Assembly: GCF_014211915.1 (NCBI RefSeq)
Contig: NZ_CP060039.1
Location: forward strand, 1,798,001 to 1,862,000
Direction: 5' to 3'
Length of the DNA stretch: 64,000 nucleotides
Origin: Burkholderia cenocepacia
GTDB taxonomy: Bacteria > Pseudomonadota > Gammaproteobacteria > Burkholderiales > Burkholderiaceae
The position numbers and the translations under genes are program-made. The notes below the pieces were generated by a model that had not been told where the DNA came from, made no database searches, and saw only the letters and a program-made list of their open reading frames with translations. Shown piece after piece: positions 44,923 through 53,044 of the stretch. Position 1 is the first letter of the stretch; each line of letters starts with the position of its first letter.

Positions 44923-45407
44923 CTATCGGAATCGACCCAGGCATTTCCGGCGCACTGGCCGCGCTCGATCACACGGGCCAACTGCGCGTGCTGGACATGC
45001 CGACCCGCGCGAAGCCTGGCAACGGCAAGGTGCGCAACGAGGTGTGTCCGACGTCGCTGCGTCTTTCGCTGCGCATGCTGATCCCGGCCGGCGAGAGTGC
45101 GATCGTCGTCATGGAAGCGCTGAACACGTTCGCTGGTGGTTCGGTGCAGACGATGGCGTCGCTCGAAGCGACGAAGGCCGTGATCGCGACCGTGTGCGAG
45201 CTGTGCGGCCATCCAGTCGAGCTCGTCTCGCCGCAGAAGTGGCAGGGCTTCTTCGGCATCAAGCGCACGGCGACCGAGGACACGAAGCGCCAGAGCCTGC
45301 GCATCGCGCGCGAGCTGTACGGCACCGAGTTCTGCCCGTTGCAGAAGCACGACGGCCGCGCCGACGCGATCCTGATCGCGCGGTGGGCGCAGCGACATCT
45401 GACGTGA
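44916..45407 (+). CDS. RuvC-like Holliday-junction resolvase
   Basis: This 163-residue protein has the RNase-H-like fold of RuvC: G-I-D-P-G-I-S-G near residue 5, V-V-M-E-A-L in strand 4 (Glu ~67), and D-G-R-A-D-A-I-L-I-A near 145-153 giving the C-terminal acidic residues. It would cleave branched DNA before packaging or resolve recombination intermediates. AGGAGG lies upstream of the ATG. Confidence 0.88.
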   Translation: MLTIGIDPGISGALAALDHTGQLRVLDMPTRAKPGNGKVRNEVCPTSLRLSLRMLIPAGESAIVVMEALNTFAGGSVQTMASLEATKAVIATVCELCGHPVELVSPQKWQGFFGIKRTATEDTKRQSLRIARELYGTEFCPLQKHDGRADAILIARWAQRHLT

Positions 45408-45415
45408 GGCGAGCC

Positions 45416-45667
45416 ATGGCGACCATCGTCCAACTCGCCGGCATTCTCCCGCGCGACCCGCAGTTCCGCGAATGGGTCGGCGGCTTCGTCAACGGCGATC
45501 CGGTCACCGTCGATGAGGCCGCTCGCTTCGTGCGCATCGTCTGCAAGGTCGAGTCGCGCCGCGAGCTCGCGACCGACGCGCACGCGGCCGACCGCTTCAA
45601 CCACTTCCTGCGCCGGCCGTTCCTCGACTGGCGCGACAACCAGCAGCACCAACGGAGAGCAGCATGA
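45416..45667 (+). CDS. Small phage protein, unknown
   Basis: This 83-residue Arg-rich protein (L-R-R-P-F-L-D-W-R-D) shows no recognised domain. ATG 45416 lies a few bases after the resolvase stop; its own stop overlaps the next start. Confidence 0.65.
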   Translation: MATIVQLAGILPRDPQFREWVGGFVNGDPVTVDEAARFVRIVCKVESRRELATDAHAADRFNHFLRRPFLDWRDNQQHQRRAA

Positions 45668-46386
45668 GCGACATCAACGCAGCACCGAGCAGCACCGAGC
45701 CGGCCGCGGCCGGCGACAACGTCAACGCGACCGAAGTGCAGACGCGCGCGCAGGAGGCTGGCACGGCCACGTTGGGGGAGTCGCCGGCCGGCTCGCTGAA
45801 CGCGGGTACCGTCCTGACGCCGACCGCGAGCACTGGCGATGCAGGATCTGTGCAGAGCGCGAGCCTCACACCCATCGATACATCGACCCTCGGGAACGAT
45901 GGTACGACGAACGGCTTGGATGCTGGCGCGACGGCCGCGAATACCACTTCGACCACGGATACGACGAGCGGGACGACTGACGCGCCGGCGGTCGCGGCGC
46001 CGGGGGAGGCCTCGGCGACTTCGGATGCGAATGCCTCGGCTCCGGAGTCGTCGCAACGCCAGCAGGTGAGCAGCGCTGCGGATGCCCTGCAGGCCGGCGA
46101 GGCTGACGCGGGAAACGCCGGTGTGTCGCCTGCGGCCGGCCAATCCGCAAGCGACACTGCATCGTGTGCGCAGGATGCATCGCAAGGCGGCGACACCGCG
46201 GCGGATGCCTTGCGCGCTGAACTCGGTGCCGCCCATGTGCGGATCGCCGCGCTTGAGCAGCAGCTGAACGCTGCGACGGCTGCAAAGCCGCACGCCACGT
46301 CGTTGCTTCAGAAGCTCGAAGCCGGCGAGGCGATCGTGCTGGGCGACTTGCAGTCGCGCCTGCGCGCCTTCGTGGATGCCCTGTAA
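45664..46386 (+). CDS. Low-complexity Ala/Ser/Thr-rich phage protein with coiled-coil C-terminus
   Basis: This 240-residue protein has first ~180 residues of low-complexity Ala/Thr/Ser/Gly sequence without fold. The last 60 form a heptad-like helix (L-R-A-E-L-G-A-A-H-V-R-I-A-A-L-E-Q-Q-L) that probably oligomerises. Cys content is near zero. Function unknown. Confidence 0.65.
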   Translation: MSDINAAPSSTEPAAAGDNVNATEVQTRAQEAGTATLGESPAGSLNAGTVLTPTASTGDAGSVQSASLTPIDTSTLGNDGTTNGLDAGATAANTTSTTDTTSGTTDAPAVAAPGEASATSDANASAPESSQRQQVSSAADALQAGEADAGNAGVSPAAGQSASDTASCAQDASQGGDTAADALRAELGAAHVRIAALEQQLNAATAAKPHATSLLQKLEAGEAIVLGDLQSRLRAFVDAL

Positions 46387-46389
46387 CGC

Positions 46390-46653
46390 ATGACCCGAGT
46401 CGAGCCCGCCCGCGCCGTCGATTGGTTCCGCGTCCTGGAGGACGTGCGGCGGGCCGACTATACCCTCGCGGAGATCGCGCAGTACACGCAGATCCCGCGC
46501 ACGACGCTGCTCGGTTACCGCAACCTCGGCGCCGAGCCGAAGCACTACGCGGGCGTCACGCTCCTGAAGCTCTGGGCCCAGGTCACCGGCCGCCAGCCCG
46601 ACGACGCGCCCACCGTGCAGCGCATGCCATCCGTCTCCGAATCCCTGCGATAG
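46390..46653 (+). CDS. Helix-turn-helix phage protein
   Basis: This 87-residue protein has a helix-turn-helix (T-L-A-E-I-A-Q-Y-T-Q-I-P-R-T-T-L-L-G-Y-R) at about 25-45. It sits just before the morphogenesis genes, so it could regulate late transcription; no family with known role is recognised. Confidence 0.65.
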   Translation: MTRVEPARAVDWFRVLEDVRRADYTLAEIAQYTQIPRTTLLGYRNLGAEPKHYAGVTLLKLWAQVTGRQPDDAPTVQRMPSVSESLR

Positions 46654-46713
46654 ACGGGAATCCGACACCCTCCGCGCCCGATACTCGCCTGCACCATCCA
46701 TGGAGGTGCAGGA

Positions 46714-47214
46714 ATGTCCAGCAAACGAACCTACGCAACGCAGGTGCCCGGAGCGGCCGCAGTCACGCCGACCGACGATGGCCCCGCGTCGATCGTCGGA
46801 GCCGACACCGACGCGGTGCTGACCATCGCCGGCCGCGAGGTGCCGCTCGCCGAGATCGTGATCGGCGCCTTCGAGACGAGCGGCATGTCGGCCGAGGAAT
46901 GGGCTGCCGTCGATCCGCAGGTGCGCGACGACCTCGTCGGCAAGAAGCGCAAGGAACTGGAGCAATCGCTCGCGGGCGCAGGCGAACTGCCGTCGCAGGC
47001 TGCCGCGCGCGAGGCCGCAGTCGCCGCCGTCAACGCACGCCGCGCATCCCGCGCTGCGATCGCCGACGGCACGGCAAAGACCGGCGCGCAGCATGAGCGC
47101 AAGCTGCCGCATCGCGACGAGGTCGACCCGATGGAGATCGCCGGGCCCGTGCTCACGCAGCAGGGCTGGATCGTGCCGTCGGCGCCGCGCGAACTGCCGC
47201 GCAACTTCAAGTAA
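46714..47214 (+). CDS. Phage protein, unknown, preceding the portal gene
   Basis: This 166-residue protein has an N-terminal half resembling a short helical domain (L-A-E-I-V-I-G-A-F-E-T-S-G-M) and a charged, Ala-rich middle. GGAGG lies before the ATG. No domain recognised; position suggests head assembly or packaging. Confidence 0.65.
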   Translation: MSSKRTYATQVPGAAAVTPTDDGPASIVGADTDAVLTIAGREVPLAEIVIGAFETSGMSAEEWAAVDPQVRDDLVGKKRKELEQSLAGAGELPSQAAAREAAVAAVNARRASRAAIADGTAKTGAQHERKLPHRDEVDPMEIAGPVLTQQGWIVPSAPRELPRNFK

Positions 47215-47226
47215 TCGGGGGCAGCG

Positions 47227-47487
47227 ATGTGCGACGTTCTCGGTGCAATCGGCAGTTTCTTCGGCGGCGGCAAGGGCGTATCGGCTGCCCCGGTTACGAC
47301 GACGACCACATCGGCAGGCAGCGTCGGCGACGCGCAGGCAGCCCAAGCAGCGCAGGCAGCTGGCGCTGCTGATCGCAAACGCCGCGCGGCGTCGAGCCTG
47401 CTCGCCACTGGCGCCGGCAACACTTCCGGAATGGGCACGTCGACGTCGTCGGTGCTCGCCAGCGCGAAATCTTCCCTCGGGCAATAA
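47227..47487 (+). CDS. Small phage protein (MCD start), likely virion-associated
   Basis: This 86-residue protein begins M-C-D followed by a hydrophobic G-A-I-G-S-F-F-G-G-G segment and then low-complexity Ala/Thr/Ser. Another phage gene (55892) also starts M-C-D with a similar Gly-rich segment, hinting at a shared membrane- or capsid-associating terminus. Function unknown. Confidence 0.65.
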   Translation: MCDVLGAIGSFFGGGKGVSAAPVTTTTTSAGSVGDAQAAQAAQAAGAADRKRRAASSLLATGAGNTSGMGTSTSSVLASAKSSLGQ

Positions 47488-47490
47488 GCC

Positions 47491-49110
47491 ATGACCGACA
47501 GCCTCGGCGAAACCCTCGCGAAGCGTCTCGAAACCCTGAAGTCGAAACGCCAGGTGCACGAGCTCGTGTGGCGCAACTGCTTCATGCTCACCGATCCGGT
47601 GCGCGCGTCGGGTCTCGACGGCCCGATGATGGACGCGAACCAGATCGCGCAGGCGGTTTCGCTCATCTTCGACTCGACCGCGACCGATGCAAAGCGCACG
47701 CTGGAGGCGTCGATCATGTCCGGCATGACACCGGCCAACTCGCTCTGGTTCACCATGACGGTGAACGGCACCGACGACGAGGGCGAGCGCTGGCTCGACG
47801 AGGCAAGCGAGGTGCTGTGGCAGAACATCCACAGCGCGAATTTCGACAGCGAGGCAGCCGATGGTATCGCCGACTGCATGGCCGGCTGGTTCGCGCTGTA
47901 CGTCGACGAGAACCGCGACACCGGCGGCTTGTACTTCGAGCACTGGCCGATGGCCGGCGTGTACTGCGCAGCATCGAAGCAGGGCGGCCCGGTCGACATC
48001 GTGTTCCGCTGCTACCAGCTGACCGCCGAGCAGTGCGTGACCGACTTCAAGCAGCGCGGCGACTCGCTGCCGCCCGAGATCATCGACAAGGCGAAGACGA
48101 AGCCCGACGAGCTGATCGATCTGTGCCAGGCGATCTACCCGCGCGACGTGTACATCGTCGGTGCGCTGCGCGCGAAGAACATGCCGATCGCATCGGTGAC
48201 GTTCGCGTGCAACCACAAGTACGTCATCCGCGAGTCGGGCTATCACGAAATGCCAGTGATCGTCGCGCGCTGGAAGAAGATCCCGAACAGCGTCTACGGC
48301 GTCGGACCGCTGCTCGACGCGCTGCCCGACATCCGCACGCTCAATGACATCGTCAAGCTCGAATACGCGAACCTCGACCTTGCCGTGTCAGGCATGTGGA
48401 TCGCCGAGGACGATGGCGTGCTGAACCCGCGCACGGTGAAGGTCGGGCCGCGCAAGGTGATTGTCGCGAACAGCGTCGACAGCATGAAGCCGCTGCAGCC
48501 GTCGTCGAACTTCCAGCTTGCCGAGACGCGCATCGAGAAGCTGCAGGGGCAGATCCGCAAGACGCTGATGGCCGACCAGCTGCAGCCGCAGGACGGCCCG
48601 GCTATGACCGCGACCGAGGTCCACGTGCGCGTTGACCTGATTCGTCAGCTGCTCGGCCCGATCTACGGTCGCCTGCAGGCCGAGTACCTGCAGCCCCTGA
48701 TCGCGCGCTGCTTCGGTCTCGCGTATCGCGCAGGCGTGTTTCCGCCGCCGCCCGATTCGCTGGGCGGCCAGAACTTCGCCGTCCAGTACCAGTCGCCGCT
48801 CGCGCGCGCGCAGAAGCTGGAGGAAGTCTCCGCGATCGAGCGCCTGATGGGCGACCTGACCGTAATTGCGCAGGTCGACCAGACCGCCATCGACAACGTC
48901 GACACCGACGAAGCCGTGCGGCAGACCGCGAAGAACCTCGGCGTGCCGGACGCGATCATGCGGCCGGTCAAGGACGTCGCCGCCTATCGCCAGCAGAAGC
49001 AGGCCGCCGCCGCGCAGCAGGCGCAGCAGCAGATGGGAATGGAAGTGCAGGGCGACGTCATGAAATCGATGGGTAGCGCGGCCGCTGGCCGCATGGTGGC
49101 GAACCAGTGA
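47491..49110 (+). CDS. Portal (head-to-tail connector) protein
   Basis: This 539-residue protein has the make-up of T7 gp8-like connectors: W-R-N-C-F-M-L-T-D near 28, S-G-M-T-P-A-N-S-L-W-F near 77, Y-G-V-G-P-L-L-D-A-L-P-D-I near 268, and a Gln/Ala-rich C-terminal helix. It forms the dodecameric ring through which DNA is packed and ejected. It heads the virion gene block. Confidence 0.9.
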   Translation: MTDSLGETLAKRLETLKSKRQVHELVWRNCFMLTDPVRASGLDGPMMDANQIAQAVSLIFDSTATDAKRTLEASIMSGMTPANSLWFTMTVNGTDDEGERWLDEASEVLWQNIHSANFDSEAADGIADCMAGWFALYVDENRDTGGLYFEHWPMAGVYCAASKQGGPVDIVFRCYQLTAEQCVTDFKQRGDSLPPEIIDKAKTKPDELIDLCQAIYPRDVYIVGALRAKNMPIASVTFACNHKYVIRESGYHEMPVIVARWKKIPNSVYGVGPLLDALPDIRTLNDIVKLEYANLDLAVSGMWIAEDDGVLNPRTVKVGPRKVIVANSVDSMKPLQPSSNFQLAETRIEKLQGQIRKTLMADQLQPQDGPAMTATEVHVRVDLIRQLLGPIYGRLQAEYLQPLIARCFGLAYRAGVFPPPPDSLGGQNFAVQYQSPLARAQKLEEVSAIERLMGDLTVIAQVDQTAIDNVDTDEAVRQTAKNLGVPDAIMRPVKDVAAYRQQKQAAAAQQAQQQMGMEVQGDVMKSMGSAAAGRMVANQ

Positions 49111-49358
49111 AAGCGCATATCGAAGGCGCGCCCGTCGAGCAGCGCGCGACGCCGGACGACTACCGCGTCGTGTTCGAGAGCCCGGTTGGCGCGCTCGTGC
49201 TCGACGACCTCGTGCGGCGCTTCACTGGTGCCGTGTTCGTCTCGGGCGGTCAGGACGGCGAGCGCGAGACCACATTCCGCCTCGGCCGTCGCGAGACCGT
49301 CGAGCACATTTTGCGAATGATCAACCGCGCCAACGGCGCAGAACCCGAAGGAGAGTGA
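49107..49358 (+). CDS. Small phage protein, unknown
   Basis: This 83-residue protein starts with a GTG overlapping the portal stop (GTGA). Short beta-rich pattern (Y-R-V-V-F-E-S-P-V-G). No family recognised; placement between portal and scaffold suggests a head role. Confidence 0.65.
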   Translation: MKAHIEGAPVEQRATPDDYRVVFESPVGALVLDDLVRRFTGAVFVSGGQDGERETTFRLGRRETVEHILRMINRANGAEPEGE

Positions 49359-49359
49359 C

Positions 49360-49785
49360 ATGTCCGGCACCTCGCAACTTACCGGCAGCGGCTGGATCGC
49401 CTACGGCGCGCCGCGCACCGATGACAAACCGTACGGCGTGCCGTACTACAGCGGCAAGCCGCAGGACCAAGTCGGCGAGAACGGCGACGTGACGATCGAT
49501 CCCGTGACGCTGACCGTCTACAAGAAGACGGCCGGCGCGTGGGCCGCGCTTGCGCCGAGCGGCGCCGTGACCGTGCAGAACTCGGCGGGCACCGTGACGC
49601 GCAACCTGACCGCGACGAACGGCGTCGTGACGCTGGCCGCTACCGACGCGATCGTCGCGAACGGAAACACGATGACGCTGCAGAAGTCGGACGGCACGAC
49701 GTCGAGCGGCAACGCAACCCTCAACAGCCCGGCCACGGCGATCGTCGCCGCCGGCGCGCTCACCGCCGTGAAGGCCGCGGCATAA
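49360..49785 (+). CDS. Phage structural protein candidate, beta-rich
   Basis: This 141-residue Ala/Thr/Val-rich protein has alternating strands (V-T-V-Q-N-S-A-G-T-V-T and so on), like small decoration or spike proteins. It lies between the portal and scaffold genes. Function not established. Confidence 0.6.
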   Translation: MSGTSQLTGSGWIAYGAPRTDDKPYGVPYYSGKPQDQVGENGDVTIDPVTLTVYKKTAGAWAALAPSGAVTVQNSAGTVTRNLTATNGVVTLAATDAIVANGNTMTLQKSDGTTSSGNATLNSPATAIVAAGALTAVKAAA

Positions 49786-49795
49786 CGGAGGTCTC

Positions 49796-50710
49796 ATGTT
49801 CTTCAGGAAATTCGTGCTGATGGATGGCGCGGCTGGCGATGGCGGTAGTGCTGGCGGTGGTGGTGCAGCAGTCGGTGGCGGTGGCGGTGACGGTGGCGGA
49901 GGCGCAGGTGCCGCAGCTTCCGGCGGCGGGTCCGCGCTCGCTGCTGGCGCTGGTGCCGGTGGTGAAGGCGGCGCCGCTGCTGGTGGCGCTGCCGCGAGCG
50001 GCGCCGGCAACTTCGATTGGCTGCCCGAGAAGTACCGCGTGAATGGTGCCGACGGTGCGGTCGATCTGAGCGCGTCGGCGCAGAAGCTGGCCGGCGGCTA
50101 CGGCGAACTGTCGAAGCGCATGGGCGACGGCGGCGCACCGCCGGCCACTGCTGCCGAGTATCAGGTCAGCGTGCCGGACCAGTTCAAGGACGCGGTCGGC
50201 GACCTGAATAACGACAAGCTGTTCACCGAGTTCCGCGCGGACATGCACGCGCTCGGCCTGTCGCAGAAGCAGTTCGACGGCGTGATGGCGAAGTACTTCT
50301 CCGTCGTGCCGGGCCTCGTGGCCGGCGGTCAGCAGTACAGCAGCGAGTCGGCAACGGCAGACCTGCGCAAGACCTGGAGCGACGACGCGAGCTTCCAGAA
50401 GAACGTGGGTCTCGCGTTCCGCGCGAGCACGGCAGTGGCGAAGGCCGCGAGCATGTCGTTCGACGATCTCGAAAAGGCCGGTCTCGCGAACAACCCGACA
50501 TTCATCCGGATCATGGCCGCGCTCGGCCCCGAGTTCGCAGAGGACACGTCGAGCAACGGCAGCGGCGGCGGCTTCATGTCCGAGGACGACGTGAAGAAGC
50601 TGATGATCTCCGAGGCGAACACGAACCCGAAACACCCCGACCACAAGGCGACGCGGGCGCGGATCGACGCGTACTACAACCGCAAATACGGCGATACGCC
50701 GATCGTCTGA
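49796..50710 (+). CDS. Scaffolding (capsid assembly) protein
   Basis: This 304-residue protein has a Gly-rich, disordered first ~70 residues, then a helical domain (F-D-W-L-P-E-K-Y, D-A-V-G-D-L-N-N-D-K-L-F) and a C-terminal segment with D-H-K-A-T-R-A-R-I-D-A-Y that should contact the coat protein. The position between portal and capsid, length and composition match T7-like scaffolds. A strong terminator follows. Confidence 0.75.
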   Translation: MFFRKFVLMDGAAGDGGSAGGGGAAVGGGGGDGGGGAGAAASGGGSALAAGAGAGGEGGAAAGGAAASGAGNFDWLPEKYRVNGADGAVDLSASAQKLAGGYGELSKRMGDGGAPPATAAEYQVSVPDQFKDAVGDLNNDKLFTEFRADMHALGLSQKQFDGVMAKYFSVVPGLVAGGQQYSSESATADLRKTWSDDASFQKNVGLAFRASTAVAKAASMSFDDLEKAGLANNPTFIRIMAALGPEFAEDTSSNGSGGGFMSEDDVKKLMISEANTNPKHPDHKATRARIDAYYNRKYGDTPIV

Positions 50711-50733
50711 CGACAAACAGCAGCAGCCAGCTT

Positions 50734-50759
50734 GCCCCGCTTCGGCGGGGCTTTTTTTT
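50734..50759 (+). terminator. Intrinsic terminator after the scaffold gene
   Basis: GCCCCGC-TTCG-GCGGGGC followed by eight T: a textbook terminator with a UUCG loop, placed between scaffold and capsid genes. Confidence 0.95.
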
Positions 50760-50773
50760 GCGTGCTCGATTTG

Positions 50774-50821
50774 GTCGGGATTCCGACAGGCACGTCGGCC
50801 GAATATGCAACGCATTCGGCC
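50774..50821 (+). promoter_or_regulatory. Structured leader of the capsid gene
   Basis: Two inverted repeats, GTCGG-GATT-CCGAC (50774-50787) and GGCCGAAT...ATTCGGCC (50797-50821), lie in the 190-base gap after the terminator and before the capsid start. Neither is followed by a T-run. They may stabilise or process the capsid mRNA. Confidence 0.45.
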
Positions 50822-50949
50822 CGCGGTGGCGCGCGGATACCCGACAAGCCCGACGCTCAAGTTCGCCGACGCGAGCACGTAACACAGGCCCGGCAACGGA
50901 CACCCTGAAGGCGAGAAGACAAATCCAAACCTTTGGGAGTTCTCTCACC

Positions 50950-51837
50950 ATGAGCACGAACAACGAAACGATCACGCAAGCCTTCGTGCAGCAGTTCGCC
51001 GACGGCTACATCATGGCTGCGCAGCAGAAGGAGTCGCGCCTGCAGGCAACCGTCAGCAACTACGGCGACGTCACGGGCTCCAGCTTCACTGCGAACAACA
51101 TGGGCGCGACCGAGGCGAACGACGTCACGTCGCGCCTGTCGGACACCGTCTGGAACGACAACCCGAACGACACGCGCGTCGCGCTGATGCAGGACAAGGA
51201 CTGGTCGACCCCGATCGACAAGTACGACCTGCCGAAGCTGAAGGCGAACCCGCAGGGCACGTACATGCAGAACGGCTTGGCCGCGCTCAACCGCAAAAAG
51301 GATGCCGTGATCTACCAGTCGCTGATCGGCACGTCGATCACGCGTGCGGGTGAAGCGCTGCCGTACGGCTCGATCGCGCTGCCGTCCTCGCAGAAGATCC
51401 TCGACGGCGGCGTCGGCATGACGAAGGCGAAGCTGATCACGGCGAAGAAGCTGTTCCGCAAGAACGAGGCCGACGAGCAGAACGGCGAAGACCTGTACAT
51501 GCTGTACGACGCCGAAATGCTGGAGGACATCCTGAGCGATACGACGCTCACGTCGGCCGACTTCATGGCCGTGCAGATGCTGCAGGACGGCAAGCTGTCG
51601 GGCCACTGGCTCGGCTTCACGTGGGTGCCGTACGAAGCACTCGCGACGAGCGGCACGGTGAAGACCACGTGCGCGTACGCGAAGTCGTCGACGCAGTTCG
51701 GTGTCGGTCTGAACCGCGACATCGACATCGGCCCGCGCCGCGACAAGCGCAACGCGATCCAGATCTATATCGGCGAATCGTACGGTGCCGTGCGCACCGA
51801 CGAGAAGAAGGTCGTCACGATCGACTACCAGTTCTGA
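50950..51837 (+). CDS. Major capsid protein
   Basis: This 295-residue protein is the right size and place for the coat protein. It opens T-I-T-Q-A-F-V-Q-Q-F-A-D-G-Y and contains F-T-W-V-P-Y-E and R-R-D-K-R-N-A-I-Q-I-Y-I-G-E, a pattern seen in podophage coat proteins with an HK97 fold. The ATG at 50950 follows TTGGGAG; an upstream open frame is only leader. Strong translation is expected. Confidence 0.85.
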   Translation: MSTNNETITQAFVQQFADGYIMAAQQKESRLQATVSNYGDVTGSSFTANNMGATEANDVTSRLSDTVWNDNPNDTRVALMQDKDWSTPIDKYDLPKLKANPQGTYMQNGLAALNRKKDAVIYQSLIGTSITRAGEALPYGSIALPSSQKILDGGVGMTKAKLITAKKLFRKNEADEQNGEDLYMLYDAEMLEDILSDTTLTSADFMAVQMLQDGKLSGHWLGFTWVPYEALATSGTVKTTCAYAKSSTQFGVGLNRDIDIGPRRDKRNAIQIYIGESYGAVRTDEKKVVTIDYQF

Positions 51838-51903
51838 GCGTGATGTGACGGGCGGCGCAGCGCGCCGCTCCCCATCGATCTCGACACGAAACAGGAGCAC
51901 ATC

Positions 51904-52362
51904 ATGGCAGAAACCAACTCGGTACAGATGGCGAAGGTGCTCGGCGCGCCGAACGCGAAGCTGCAGCCGAACGAAACCGGCGGCCGCTCGCGGATCATGT
52001 TCGGCCAGGTCACGTCCATCGCGGGCGCGATCGGCGACACGATTTACTTCGGTCGCATTCCGGGCGGCTCGCGCATCACGGCGGTGACGATCAACAACGC
52101 AGCGGGCACGGCGTCGTCCACGCTCTCGATCGGCGTGCGCAAGACCAGCGACAAGTCGGGCGCGGTTCCGGCCGGGCTGTCGGCGGCGACCGCGATCAAC
52201 GCGGCGCAGGGCGTGTCGGCGCTGACCGGCTCGCTCGTGAACGCCGGTCAGACGTACGTGACGCCGTACGAAGTCGACGTCTACGGCACGATCGCGGGCG
52301 CCGCGACGCCGGCCTCGCCGGGTCAGCTGATCTCGGTCACGGCTCACTACGTGAACGACTGA
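51904..52362 (+). CDS. Capsid-associated/decoration protein candidate
   Basis: This 152-residue Gly/Ala/Thr-rich beta protein is encoded right after the major capsid gene and before a terminator, so it shares the capsid transcript. AGGAG precedes the ATG. Probably a head decoration or minor capsid protein; no catalytic motif. Confidence 0.65.
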   Translation: MAETNSVQMAKVLGAPNAKLQPNETGGRSRIMFGQVTSIAGAIGDTIYFGRIPGGSRITAVTINNAAGTASSTLSIGVRKTSDKSGAVPAGLSAATAINAAQGVSALTGSLVNAGQTYVTPYEVDVYGTIAGAATPASPGQLISVTAHYVND

Positions 52363-52395
52363 TCCGCGCCATTCCCGGCGCGGTGTAGGACGTAT

Positions 52396-52423
52396 GCCGG
52401 GGGCGCTTGCTCCCGGCTTTTTT
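52396..52423 (+). terminator. Intrinsic terminator after the capsid cassette
   Basis: GCCGGGGGC-GCTT-GCTCCCGGC with one G-T pair, followed by six T. It ends the capsid/decoration transcript. Confidence 0.92.
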
Positions 52424-52438
52424 GTTTGAGGCCCGACC

Positions 52439-53041
52439 ATGACCAGTAGCATTTCGATCTGCTCAAACGCACTGCTGCAGCTCGGCGACAGCCCGATCGC
52501 CTCGTTTACCGAGCCTACGCACCGCGCAATGGTGTGCTCGAACCTGTATCCGGAAGTGCGCGACGCAGTGCTTCGCGCGCACCCGTGGAACTCGTGCACG
52601 AAGCGCACAGTGCTAGCGCCGCTTGCCGAGAAACCGGCATTCGACTATCCGTATCAGTTCCAGCTGCCGTCCGACTGGCTGAAAACGCTGCAGGTCGGGT
52701 CCGCTGGGCGCTCGCTCAATTTCACGGCGGAGGGGCAGCGCATCCTCTCGTTCGAGCAAGCGCTTCCCTTCGTCTATATCTTCCGCAACGAGATCGAATC
52801 GACGTGGGAGTCGACGCTCATCGACGTGATGACGAAGGCAATGAAATCCGTTCTGGCATACCCGATCACTCAGTCGGCGGCGATGGCACAAACGGCGCAG
52901 GCCGAGTACGTGCTGATCATGAAGCAGGCCAAGGCGATTAACGGGCAGGACGACGACACCGAGACGATCGGCGATTTTCCGCTACTGGAGTCGCGCTTTT
53001 CCAGTTACACGACTGCGCCGGGCCGCGCGCCGGGGCGATAG
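52439..53041 (+). CDS. Tail tubular protein A (T7 gp11-like)
   Basis: This 200-residue protein has I-C-S-N-A-L-L-Q-L-G near the start and H-P-W-N-S-C-T-K-R near 43 and L-P-S-D-W-L-K near 76, the known pattern of gp11-like adaptor proteins that form the upper ring of the short tail below the portal. It is followed immediately by the gp12-like gene. Confidence 0.88.
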   Translation: MTSSISICSNALLQLGDSPIASFTEPTHRAMVCSNLYPEVRDAVLRAHPWNSCTKRTVLAPLAEKPAFDYPYQFQLPSDWLKTLQVGSAGRSLNFTAEGQRILSFEQALPFVYIFRNEIESTWESTLIDVMTKAMKSVLAYPITQSAAMAQTAQAEYVLIMKQAKAINGQDDDTETIGDFPLLESRFSSYTTAPGRAPGR

Positions 53042-53044
53042 AAC

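Noticed and set aside
45259..48246. 995-residue antisense frame over resolvase to portal genes
   Set aside because: It opposes several well-supported, overlapping phage genes and has shadow-frame composition.
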